From NCBI GenBank assembly GCA_009845425.1, contig VXZQ01000005.1:124001-188000 (forward strand): DNA of 64,000 nucleotides, read 5' to 3'. Each line of letters opens with the position of its first letter. Positions within the stretch are counted from its first letter, which is position 1. This document shows positions 44,663 through 52,177 of the stretch, piece after piece. The notes under the pieces were generated by a model. That model was not told where the DNA came from. It saw only the letters and a list, made by a program, of their open reading frames with translations, and searched no databases. The translations under genes and the position numbers were made by a program. This DNA comes from Holophagales bacterium. GTDB lineage: Bacteria > Acidobacteriota > Thermoanaerobaculia > Multivoradales > Multivoraceae.

Positions 44663-45451
44663 AGCGAGCAGACGAGCCAGGACGGCATCGGAGGCGCCGT
44701 CCTGGAGTTCCCGGGCCTCGCCGCCGACGGCGATCTCTGCGTCCTCGGCTGGGCGATGGAGCTGGAACTCGCGACGCCGGAACAGGTGCTGCGCTGGGCT
44801 CACGGCCGGTGGGGAAGCGAGCTCACCCTGGCGACTTCGTTCCAGGCCGAAGGCATGGTGCTCCTTCACATGTGTCACCAGCTCGGTCTGCCGGTTCGGA
44901 TCGTGACCCTCGACACGGGCCGGCTGCCGGAGGAGACGTTCCGGCACATCGAGCACGTCCGGCTGCACTACGGCGTGGAGGTGGAGATGCTGGCGCCGCG
45001 CGCCTCGGACGTGGCGCGCCTGGTCAAGCGGGAGGGACCGAACCTCTTCTACACGTCGGTCGCGGGCCGGCAACGTTGCTGCAACGTGCGCAAGGTGGAG
45101 CCGATGCGCCGGGCCCTGGCGCGAACCCCCGCCTGGCTGAGCGGCCTGCGGCGGGATCAGACGCCGACGCGCGATGTCCTGAACAAGGTCGAGGTGGACC
45201 GGGTGACGAGGACGAAGGGGCGCCTGGTCAAGGTCTGCCCGCTCCTCGACTGGACCGAGGACGAGGTCTGGGCCTACATTCATGAGCACGGAGTGCCCTA
45301 CCACCCACTCTACGACCAGGGCTACCGGACGATCGGCTGCGCGCCGTGCACTCGCCCATCGCGCCCTGGTGAAGGCGCCCGCAGCGGCCGCTGGTGGTGG
45401 GAATCCCACACCGGCAAGGAATGCGGCCTACACGTTCTGCAGCCACGTTGA
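44660..45451 (+). CDS. cysH: Phosphoadenylyl/adenylyl-sulfate reductase (4Fe-4S type)
   Basis: 263 residues. LATSFQAEGMVLLHM is the P-loop-like nucleotide site, VTLDTGRLPEETF the PAPS-reductase hallmark, and C140-C141 with C227-C230 (RQRCCNVRK and IGCAPCTRP) the [4Fe-4S] cluster ligands that mark the APS-accepting, plant/Pseudomonas-type enzymes. The catalytic C255 lies in TGKECGLH. It reduces APS (or PAPS) to sulfite with thioredoxin. The next two genes build siroheme, the cofactor of the following sulfite reductase, but no sulfite reductase or APS-forming gene is in the window. Start at 44660 rather than TTG 44651. Confidence 0.93.
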   Translation: MSEQTSQDGIGGAVLEFPGLAADGDLCVLGWAMELELATPEQVLRWAHGRWGSELTLATSFQAEGMVLLHMCHQLGLPVRIVTLDTGRLPEETFRHIEHVRLHYGVEVEMLAPRASDVARLVKREGPNLFYTSVAGRQRCCNVRKVEPMRRALARTPAWLSGLRRDQTPTRDVLNKVEVDRVTRTKGRLVKVCPLLDWTEDEVWAYIHEHGVPYHPLYDQGYRTIGCAPCTRPSRPGEGARSGRWWWESHTGKECGLHVLQPR

Positions 45452-46119
45452 GCGGCGACGCTCGACCGCCTGCCTACTACCCAGTCTACCTCTCGCTCGC
45501 CGAGCGGCTGGTCGTCGTCAAGGGCGGCGGTCGGGTCGCGGAACGGCGGGTTGCAGGCCTCCTGCGCTGCGGAGCGCGGGTGCGCGTCGTCGCTCCCGAG
45601 TTGACCCTGGAGCTTGCGCAACGGGCTCAGGACGGAGAGATCGAGCATGTGGCCCGGCCGTACCGGGCAGGAGATCTCGAAGGCGCCGCCCTGGCTCTGG
45701 CTGAGCCCGGCGAGCCGGCGTCGGACGGGTCCTTCTTCGCCGAGGCGGAGCGGCGCGGCATCTTCGCCAACGTGGAGGACGACCTCGAGCACTGCAGCTT
45801 CATCATGCCGGCGCTCGTCCGCCGGGGCGACCTGGTCGTGGCGATCTCGACCTCCGGACGCGCTCCGGCGCTGGCGGTGCGTCTCCGCGAGCGGCTCGAG
45901 CGGGAGCTGGGGCCCGAGTACGGGGCGCTGCTCGAGCTCGCCGGCCGTTTGCGGGCGCCTCTGGCGCGAGCGGTGCCCGGGTTCGAGGAGCGGCGCCGGC
46001 GCTGGTATGAACTGGTTGACTCGGAGGTCCTGGTCCTGTTCCGCGAGGGCAGGGCCGTTGAAGCCCGCGAACGGGCGGAGCAGATCATGGGTGTTTCCGC
46101 CGAGGAGCCCGGAGGATGA
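45448..46119 (+). CDS. Precorrin-2 dehydrogenase/sirohydrochlorin ferrochelatase-like (CysG N-terminal, Met8 type)
   Basis: 223 residues. YYPVYLSLAERLVVVKGGG and RVAERRVAGLLRCGARVRVV form the NAD-binding start, NVEDDLEHCSFIMPALVRRG holds the aspartate used in dehydrogenation and chelation in CysG and Met8p, and VAISTSGRAPALAVRLRERL follows. It would oxidise precorrin-2 and insert iron to make siroheme. The loop that normally reads AATDD is replaced by a longer, unlike sequence. The start TTG overlaps the cysH stop (TTGA) and the stop overlaps the methyltransferase start (ATGA), so the three are coupled. Confidence 0.82.
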   Translation: MSGDARPPAYYPVYLSLAERLVVVKGGGRVAERRVAGLLRCGARVRVVAPELTLELAQRAQDGEIEHVARPYRAGDLEGAALALAEPGEPASDGSFFAEAERRGIFANVEDDLEHCSFIMPALVRRGDLVVAISTSGRAPALAVRLRERLERELGPEYGALLELAGRLRAPLARAVPGFEERRRRWYELVDSEVLVLFREGRAVEARERAEQIMGVSAEEPGG

Positions 46120-46859
46120 GCGGTGCGGGGCGGGTCACGCTGATCGGCGCCGGGCCCGGCGACCCGGACCTGATCACGGTCCTGGGCCTGAAGCGGCTGC
46201 GGGCAGCGGATGTCGTGCTGCACGACCGGCTCGCGGCACCGGAGCTTCTGTCCGAAGCGAAGGCAGGCGCCGAGATCGTCGACGTCGGCAAGCGCCCCGG
46301 CGACGACGTCCAGGCCCGGCAGCGCCGGATCGAGAAGCTGATGATCGAACGGGCGCTCGATGGCGCTCACGTGGTCCGGCTGAAGGGAGGCGATCCGACC
46401 GTCTTCGGCCGCGGCGGCGAGGAAATCGAAGCATGTGCCGCCGCGGGTGTGTCGTGCGAGGTGGTCCCCGGCGTGAGCAGCATCGTGGCCGCACCGGCCG
46501 TTGCCGGCATCCCGTTGACGCACCGCGGCGTTTCCCTGGGTTTCGCGGTCGTGTCGGCACGGAACGCCGATGGCGGAGAACCGGATTGGGGCGGTCTGTC
46601 CGGCGCCGATACCGTCGTCGTCCTGATGCCGGCCCGGCGACTGGAGCGTATCGGCCGCGGCCTGATCGCCGCCGGACGCCGGCCCGCCACGCCGGTGGCG
46701 ATCGTGGAGCGGGCGACGACGACCGAACAGAGGACGGTGCGCTGCACACTTGAGACGTTGGCGGCTGGAGAGTTCTCAGGCCGGATCAAGCCGCCCTGCG
46801 TCGTCATCGTCGGCGACGTGGCGGCTGGCCGGTCTCCGTTCCCTCGAACAGACGGATGA
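46116..46859 (+). CDS. cobA: Uroporphyrinogen-III C-methyltransferase
   Basis: 247 residues. VTLIGAGPGDPDLITVLGLK and RLRAADVVLHDRLAAPELL, then VVRLKGGDPTVFGRGGEEIE, CEVVPGVSSIVAAPAVAGIP and HRGVSLGFAVVSA are the signature blocks of SUMT enzymes. Two S-adenosylmethionine-dependent methylations turn uroporphyrinogen III into precorrin-2, which the upstream-encoded dehydrogenase then converts to siroheme. It is the third gene of the cysH operon. Its last 56 bases overlap, on the opposite strand, the end of the TRAP binding-protein gene. Confidence 0.92.
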   Translation: MSGAGRVTLIGAGPGDPDLITVLGLKRLRAADVVLHDRLAAPELLSEAKAGAEIVDVGKRPGDDVQARQRRIEKLMIERALDGAHVVRLKGGDPTVFGRGGEEIEACAAAGVSCEVVPGVSSIVAAPAVAGIPLTHRGVSLGFAVVSARNADGGEPDWGGLSGADTVVVLMPARRLERIGRGLIAAGRRPATPVAIVERATTTEQRTVRCTLETLAAGEFSGRIKPPCVVIVGDVAAGRSPFPRTDG

Positions 46860-47835
46860 CCTCGCCAGCCGTCGTGTCGCCCACCTGACGGGCGAGGCCG
46901 GCTTCGCGCGCGGAGGCGATCGCCCGTTCGAAGCGGCGCTTTTCGTCTTCCGAGAGATCGATGATCTCGACGCCGGCCTCCTCCGCCAGGCGTATCCCCT
47001 CGGCCCCGGCGCGCTCGTAAGCGACGGCTCCGGCTCTGGAAAGGGAGACATCCGCGGCTTCGTCGACCCAGGCCCGCGCTTCGGGAGAAAGGCTGTCGTA
47101 CACCTCCTGATTCATCAGCAGGACGAACGGCAGCCCGGACGCGGGAAGCCAGGAGGTCAGGTAGCCGGCGGGCTCGTGAAGCTGGAAGGTGACGATCCCC
47201 GAGGGGGAGAGGGCGACGCCGTCGACGACTCCCGTCGCCAGGCTCTGGTGGACGACCGGGCCGGGCTGCATGACGGCGCTGGCGCCAAGCGCTTCGATGA
47301 ACGGGATGGCGCTCCGGGTCGAGACCCGGATCTTGAGTCCGCGGATGTCTTCGAGCGTTCGTACCGGTACGTTGCGTGTGAGCAGCACCGGGGCGGCGTT
47401 GGACCAGAGCGCCAGAACCCGCGCCTGGTACTCCGGCTCCAGAACCTGCCGGGCGCGCAGCATGGCCTCGGTGCAGTCCCTCGTCGTCTTGCAGATGCCG
47501 GGGTAGGCGATCAGGTCGGTCTTCGGAAAGACATCGGCGGTGTAGGCGGGAATGGCGAGAGCGATGTCGGCCACGCCGCCGAGCAGAATCGAGTACTGCG
47601 CGGGCGCCGACGAGTTGAGGGCGCCGGCGGGGAACTGCCTGACGGTCAGCTTGCCGCCCGAGAGTTCCGCGAGTTCTTGCGAGAACGGCGTGAACACGGC
47701 CTCGTTCAGGGGGTGATCCGCTGCCAGGAAGTGCGCCAGCGACAGCTCCCGGGTATCGGAGGCCGGCCGGCATCCGCAGGCCAGCATCAGTCCGAGGACG
47801 AGGATCCGGCCGAGCTTCGACACTTCAGGAACCAC
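46804..47835 (-). CDS. dctP: TRAP transporter substrate-binding lipoprotein (DctP type)
   Basis: 343 residues. The lipobox LACGC places the protein on the periplasmic face of the inner membrane. ELSLAHFLAADHPLNEAVFT, GGKLTVRQFPAGALNSSAPA, LLGGVADIALAIPAYTADVF and RTLEDIRGLKIRVSTRSAIP, with the conserved arginine near RVSTRS that binds the substrate carboxylate in this family, identify DctP. The ligand is unknown, probably a carboxylic acid. It is the last gene of a four-gene operon and its start overlaps the NCS2 permease stop by 11 bases. Its 3' end overlaps cobA. Confidence 0.9.
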   Translation of the reverse strand: MVPEVSKLGRILVLGLMLACGCRPASDTRELSLAHFLAADHPLNEAVFTPFSQELAELSGGKLTVRQFPAGALNSSAPAQYSILLGGVADIALAIPAYTADVFPKTDLIAYPGICKTTRDCTEAMLRARQVLEPEYQARVLALWSNAAPVLLTRNVPVRTLEDIRGLKIRVSTRSAIPFIEALGASAVMQPGPVVHQSLATGVVDGVALSPSGIVTFQLHEPAGYLTSWLPASGLPFVLLMNQEVYDSLSPEARAWVDEAADVSLSRAGAVAYERAGAEGIRLAEEAGVEIIDLSEDEKRRFERAIASAREAGLARQVGDTTAGEVIRLFEGTETGQPPRRRR

Positions 47836-49612
47836 GCCGGGCGCCAGCGGAAACGTGGAGGGTCAGGATGTCCGTGTCGTGAAACTGCTGGTGTCGAACC
47901 GAGGACGCGAGGTGTCTGAGCAGCCGAAGCGAGAATTCCTGCTCGATCCGCGCCGCCCGGGTCTGTTCGTCCAGGGACGTCAAACGGTCCTGGAGGTTGA
48001 GTTCGTCGGCGCTTGCCGCGCCGACCTTGAACTCCAGCACGGCCTCTCCGTCCTCTTCGCGCGCCTGGAGAAGCAGATCGGGTCTCTCGTCGTCGGGGGC
48101 GTCGTCCACCCCGTCGTTCTCCGCGCGCGACTGCAGAAGCGTGAGCAGTGTCTCCTCGGTCGCGGCTTCGAGCCTCTCCACCACGGCCTCCAGGCCGTGG
48201 CGGGCGGCGAATGCCTGAATGAACTTCCTGATCCTCGGCAGTTCGGCCATGTCGAGCTTGCCCTTGAGCTGGCTCTTCCGCCGTATCGTCAGCGCCGCGA
48301 GCAGGAGCGCCAGCAGGCCCCCCGTGGTCAACCCGCTGCTCAACAGGCCACCCGCGAACTCGGCGAAGTAAGCCGGGAAGATCATGTCGAACTCGAACGC
48401 GACACCGGTCCAGAACGAGACGGCTGCGATCAGGCCGTTGCGGGGGTTCGACCCCATGCTGCTCGCGACTTCACGCACGCCGACCGTGAACAGCGTCGCC
48501 ATGACCACGGCAACGGAAGCGGCTACGACCGCGGCGGGGATCGCGAGAATGAGGGCCAGCGCTTTCGGGAGGAAGGCCAGGACGACGAAGACCAACCCGC
48601 ACGCGACACCCACCCTGCGCGCCGCGACGCCGGTGATCTCCACCGCGGACACGGTGCCCGCGTTCAGCGTGTTGGGCATCGTCCCCGCCAGCCCCGCCAG
48701 CAGGCTCCCGGCGCCTTCCGCGGCCACGGCCCGCTGCACGGCCCGGAAGTCGACCGCGCGGGGCCGGCGCCACGCCACGCGCTGGGCGGCGACCGCGACG
48801 GCGACCGACTTGGTCGAACCGACCAGCGTCACGAACAGAAACGCGGGCAGGAGGGCCCAGAACGGGGCGCCGAACTCGAGATCCAGCCCGGGCGGCCGGC
48901 CCCGCGGAATGCCGATCCAGGCTGCATCGGCCACGCGTCCGGCATCGTAGATGCCGAGGAATGCGCCGGCCAGGGCGCCGGTGACGATACCGATCGCGGG
49001 GGCCCAGAGGCGCGCGGTCCCTCTCCCCTTGAGAGCGACGCCCAGGAATGTGCAGATCATGACGCCGGCGCTCAGCGGCGCGGCGTACGCCGGGGCGCCC
49101 GGTGGCAGTTCGTTCAGCATGCGGAAGAGAATCGGCATCACGCTGACGGGAAGGAGCATGACGACCGTTCCCGTGACGACGGGGGTGAGAACCCTGTGGA
49201 GCAGGGCGAGCCGGGCCGAGAGCGCGACTTGGGCGAGGGCCGAGACGACGACCAGGGTTGCCAGCAGCCCCGGTCCGCCCTGGATCAGGGCCTCCGCGCA
49301 CACGGCGACGAAGATCGCCGAGCTGACGTGAGGCAGGACGTAACCCGCCCCGAACCGTCGCACCCGCAGGGCCTGCATGATCGAGGCGGCGCCACAGGCC
49401 AGGACGGAGGCGAAGACAGCCCAGAGCACCAGATCCTCGGCGCCGCCGGCACGGAAGGCGATCGTCGGCAGGAGCACCATCCCGTTGAGGCCCAGGGCGG
49501 CGAGCTGCAGGCCGAGTCCGACTGCGAGGGAACGGGGAATCCGGTCGTCGACTTCGTAGAGCAACTCGTCATCCGAGCCAAGCCGCGAGCTCTTCGTACG
49601 CTTCGTGTTCAT
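47825..49612 (-). CDS. NCS2-family nucleobase permease with an extra cytosolic RsbW-like domain
   Basis: 595 residues. About 12-14 hydrophobic helices cover residues 25-445 (LPTIAFRAGGAEDLVLWAVF, VLTPVVTGTVVMLLPVSVMP, AEGAGSLLAGLAGTMPNTLN is the family signature region, VSAVEITGVAARRVGVACG), as in uracil/xanthine permeases. From residue 455 on, about 140 residues (ELPRIRKFIQAFAARHGLEA, LEAATEETLLTLLQ, EFSLRLLRHLASSVRH) resemble an anti-sigma RsbW-type ATPase fold but lack the Asn and DxGxG motifs for ATP, so it is probably degenerate. Proton-driven uptake is likely. Both ends overlap TRAP genes, which places it inside a TRAP operon. Confidence 0.83.
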   Translation of the reverse strand: MNTKRTKSSRLGSDDELLYEVDDRIPRSLAVGLGLQLAALGLNGMVLLPTIAFRAGGAEDLVLWAVFASVLACGAASIMQALRVRRFGAGYVLPHVSSAIFVAVCAEALIQGGPGLLATLVVVSALAQVALSARLALLHRVLTPVVTGTVVMLLPVSVMPILFRMLNELPPGAPAYAAPLSAGVMICTFLGVALKGRGTARLWAPAIGIVTGALAGAFLGIYDAGRVADAAWIGIPRGRPPGLDLEFGAPFWALLPAFLFVTLVGSTKSVAVAVAAQRVAWRRPRAVDFRAVQRAVAAEGAGSLLAGLAGTMPNTLNAGTVSAVEITGVAARRVGVACGLVFVVLAFLPKALALILAIPAAVVAASVAVVMATLFTVGVREVASSMGSNPRNGLIAAVSFWTGVAFEFDMIFPAYFAEFAGGLLSSGLTTGGLLALLLAALTIRRKSQLKGKLDMAELPRIRKFIQAFAARHGLEAVVERLEAATEETLLTLLQSRAENDGVDDAPDDERPDLLLQAREEDGEAVLEFKVGAASADELNLQDRLTSLDEQTRAARIEQEFSLRLLRHLASSVRHQQFHDTDILTLHVSAGARRGS

Positions 49613-50916
49613 CCGTACATGGCGTCCGGCAGCAACGTGGCGATGCGGGGAAGCAGCGCGATCAGAACCATCGCCGCGAGGAGGGCGAGCCAGAACGGAA
49701 CGATGCCGCGAAACATCGTGCGGACCGGCACGTCGGGCGCCACGCCCTTCACCACGAAGATGTTCAACCCGACCGGAGGCGAGATCAAGCCCATCTCGAG
49801 CGCGATGACGATCATCACACCGAACCAGATCATGTCGACGCCCAGCGACTCGAGGATCGGCTGCACCAGCGGAACGGTCAGCACCAACATCGCGAATCCG
49901 TCCAGAAAGGTGCCGAGGACGATGAACATGATCAGCACCAGCAGGACGACCTGAGCACCCGAGAACCCCTGTTCGCCGACCCACTCGGAGGCGACGAAGG
50001 CGATGCCGGTGAATCCAAGGAAGATCTTGAACACGAACGCGCCGAACAGCACCAGGAAGGCGGTGCCGCTCGCCTTCAGCGTGGAATTCGCCACTTCGAT
50101 CATGCTCTTTCGGTTGAGCGTTTGCCGCACACAGGCCGCGACCAGCGCCAGCAGCGCTCCCACTCCGGCCGCTTCGATCGCGGAGAAGACGCCGGCGTAG
50201 ATGCCGCCGATCGTCACGACGACGATGCCCAGGATCCACGAAGCGCTCGCCGTGGCCCTGAGCCGTTCCCGCCACGGAACGGGCGCCGTGGCGTGCGGCG
50301 CCTTGCCCGGGTCGCGTTTGACGACGATCCAGATGGCGAGAACAAAGAGCACAGTCAGCAGAACCCCGGGTATCACTCCGGCCATGAACAGACGTCCGAT
50401 GCTCTCTTCGGTGATGATCCCGTAGATCACCAGCCCTGCCGACGGTGGGATCAGAATGCCCAGGGTTCCTCCGGCGGCGATGGCGCCGGTGGCCAGGGAA
50501 TCGTCGTACCTGAACCGCCGCATCTCGGGCAGCGACACGCGGCCCATGGTCAGCGCGGCGGCCAGCGACGAGCCCGAGAGAGCCGAGAATCCGGCGCACG
50601 CGACGATCGACGCGGAGGCGAGGCTGCCGCGGAAACGGCCGAGCCAGCTATGGGCGGCCCGGTACAGGTCCTGACTCATCCTGGAGACCAGGGCCAGATT
50701 GCCCATCAGCATGAACAGGGGCAGGATGGTGAGCGAGTAGCGGGAGGAGACCGCGAAGATCTCTCCCGCCACCACCGGTACGACCGCTCCGGGCCGGATC
50801 AGGGCGATCCCGGCCGCGCCCACGATCAGCATCGCCAGCCCCACGGGCACGCGGATCAGGAGCAGGGCGAGAAGGGTGAGAAAGCCCAGCAGGGCGATTC
50901 CGGTTCCGGCCGTCAT
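49609..50916 (-). CDS. dctM: TRAP transporter large permease (DctM type)
   Basis: 435 residues with about 12 membrane helices. IRVPVGLAMLIVGAAGIALI, TILPLFMLMGNLALVSRMSQ, ACAGFSALSGSSLAAALTMG, AAGGTLGILIPPSAGLVIYG, the sodium-coupled core sequences, and LGTFLDGFAMLVLTVPLVQP, GLISPPVGLNIFVVKGVAP are typical DctM signatures. It is the translocating subunit that works with DctQ and takes the ligand from DctP. Start and stop codons overlap those of dctQ and the NCS2 gene by the bases ATGA, so all are made together. Confidence 0.95.
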   Translation of the reverse strand: MTAGTGIALLGFLTLLALLLIRVPVGLAMLIVGAAGIALIRPGAVVPVVAGEIFAVSSRYSLTILPLFMLMGNLALVSRMSQDLYRAAHSWLGRFRGSLASASIVACAGFSALSGSSLAAALTMGRVSLPEMRRFRYDDSLATGAIAAGGTLGILIPPSAGLVIYGIITEESIGRLFMAGVIPGVLLTVLFVLAIWIVVKRDPGKAPHATAPVPWRERLRATASASWILGIVVVTIGGIYAGVFSAIEAAGVGALLALVAACVRQTLNRKSMIEVANSTLKASGTAFLVLFGAFVFKIFLGFTGIAFVASEWVGEQGFSGAQVVLLVLIMFIVLGTFLDGFAMLVLTVPLVQPILESLGVDMIWFGVMIVIALEMGLISPPVGLNIFVVKGVAPDVPVRTMFRGIVPFWLALLAAMVLIALLPRIATLLPDAMYG

Positions 50917-51452
50917 TCGACCGGCTCGTTGGGGTCTTCGTCGTTCCAGACCGCGAAGCCCAGCAGCATTTGGGACGCGAGCAGGCAGCCGTAGGCGGCC
51001 AGCGACGCGCCGAGCGCGTAGTAGAACGGCGTATGTGGGATCGAGAGGCTGCCGGTCACATCGCCGCAGGGAAGGCCGCAACTGCCGTGAACGAACAGGG
51101 CGTAGGCGGCCATCGCCGTCACGCCGAGGCCCAGAAGCCGTGCGATCGCGTCCGTGACTCTGGTGACCCGCCGGGCCGCGAGGCGCGCGATCAGGTTCAC
51201 GCAGACATGAGCGCCCTCGCCCGCGCCGTAGGCGATGGCGGCCGCCACCACCACGGTGAGCGACATGGTCGAGATGTCCTCGATCCAGGGCAGCGAGTCG
51301 TTCAGGAGGTGGCGCCAGAGGACCTCGGCCACCGTGACTCCCAGCAGCACCGCGAGTGCGATGCCGCCCACGACGGCGAACGCGGCCGGCGGAAGGCGGC
51401 AGTACGCTTCGGCCCGCGTCAGGTGGGCACGGTGCTGCTCGAACAGGGGCAA
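50913..51452 (-). CDS. dctQ: TRAP transporter small permease (DctQ type)
   Basis: 179 residues with four predicted helices (PPAAFAVVGGIALAVLLGVT, DISTMSLTVVVAAAIAYGAG, LLGLGVTAMAAYALFVHG, ALGASLAAYGCLLASQMLLG). VAEVLWRHLLNDSLPWIEDI and GAHVCVNLI match the family's conserved WxEE-like region and charged loop. It is the first gene of the operon and forms the membrane complex with DctM. Stop overlaps the dctM start by ATGA. Confidence 0.9.
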   Translation of the reverse strand: MPLFEQHRAHLTRAEAYCRLPPAAFAVVGGIALAVLLGVTVAEVLWRHLLNDSLPWIEDISTMSLTVVVAAAIAYGAGEGAHVCVNLIARLAARRVTRVTDAIARLLGLGVTAMAAYALFVHGSCGLPCGDVTGSLSIPHTPFYYALGASLAAYGCLLASQMLLGFAVWNDEDPNEPVE

Positions 51453-51490
51453 GTCGTCCTATTGAAGCACACAGGACGGGCGGGTGGCGG

Positions 51491-52129
51491 CTACGCGGAG
51501 TAGACCGGCGCCAGCGGGCTCGCCGCGAGGTCGGGTACTTCCCGGCCTTCCGAGCGCGCCACCTCCCGCAGGAGCCAGTCCAGGCGGTCGTTGCCCCAGA
51601 AGCGCTCGCCGCGGTAGATGAAGAGCGGAACGCCGAAGGCGCCGTCGTCGCGCGTATGGGCGAAGCCGGCCATGATCCTGTCCTTCCACTCGGGATCGTG
51701 AGCGACGGCCAGGGCCTCGCCGCCGTCGAGGCCCGCGGCGGCCGCGGCGGCACGCATGACCTCGTCACTGGCGAGGTCGAGGCCGCGCCCGAACCGGGCC
51801 ATGAAGGCCTCTCGTGCGTAGTCGATCGCCTTGCCCTGCTCCCGGGCCCAGACGTAGATCTGATGCGGCGGGAACCAGTCCGGATCGTCACCGCCTTCCG
51901 GCCAGTTCATCGGTAGCCCGTAGGCCTCCGCGATCCGCTCCGCGTCCTGGCGGACGTAGCTCGACTTGGCGCGCCCGGCCGAGAGGTTGGCGCCCTTCCC
52001 GAAGGGGAAGATCGGCACGGCGTCGATCCCGTTCCAGTCGAGCACGCCGGTCGTCGTGATGCGGTGGAAGGCGAACCACGAGAAGGGGGAGCGGAAGGAG
52101 AAGTAGACGCGCAGGTCGTTCGGGTTCAT
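51491..52129 (-). CDS. 2-hydroxychromene-2-carboxylate isomerase-like (DsbA-fold) protein
   Basis: 212 residues. VYFSFRSPFSWFAFHRI has the catalytic serine of HCCA isomerases in place of the CxxC of DsbA; VPIFPFGKGANLSAG, DDPDWFPPHQIYVWAREQGK and GVPLFIYRGERFWGNDRLDW complete the fold. The family isomerises aromatic ring-fission products with glutathione, in cytosol; in this organism the substrate is unknown and other GST-kappa-like reactions are possible. ATG at 52129 chosen over a TTG at 52177. It lies 49 bases downstream of the DUF5916 gene and could be cotranscribed with it. Confidence 0.82.
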   Translation of the reverse strand: MNPNDLRVYFSFRSPFSWFAFHRITTTGVLDWNGIDAVPIFPFGKGANLSAGRAKSSYVRQDAERIAEAYGLPMNWPEGGDDPDWFPPHQIYVWAREQGKAIDYAREAFMARFGRGLDLASDEVMRAAAAAAGLDGGEALAVAHDPEWKDRIMAGFAHTRDDGAFGVPLFIYRGERFWGNDRLDWLLREVARSEGREVPDLAASPLAPVYSA

Positions 52130-52177
52130 GGCGGCGAAGGTCCTGTTGGCAGTCGGGGTGAACTCGACGGAAGGCAA

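Noticed and set aside
49609-51891. A 760-codon frame spanning dctM and dctQ
   Set aside because: Only the last 435 codons match DctM; the upstream part is an out-of-frame shadow of dctQ, which has its own clear reading frame and ATGA junction.
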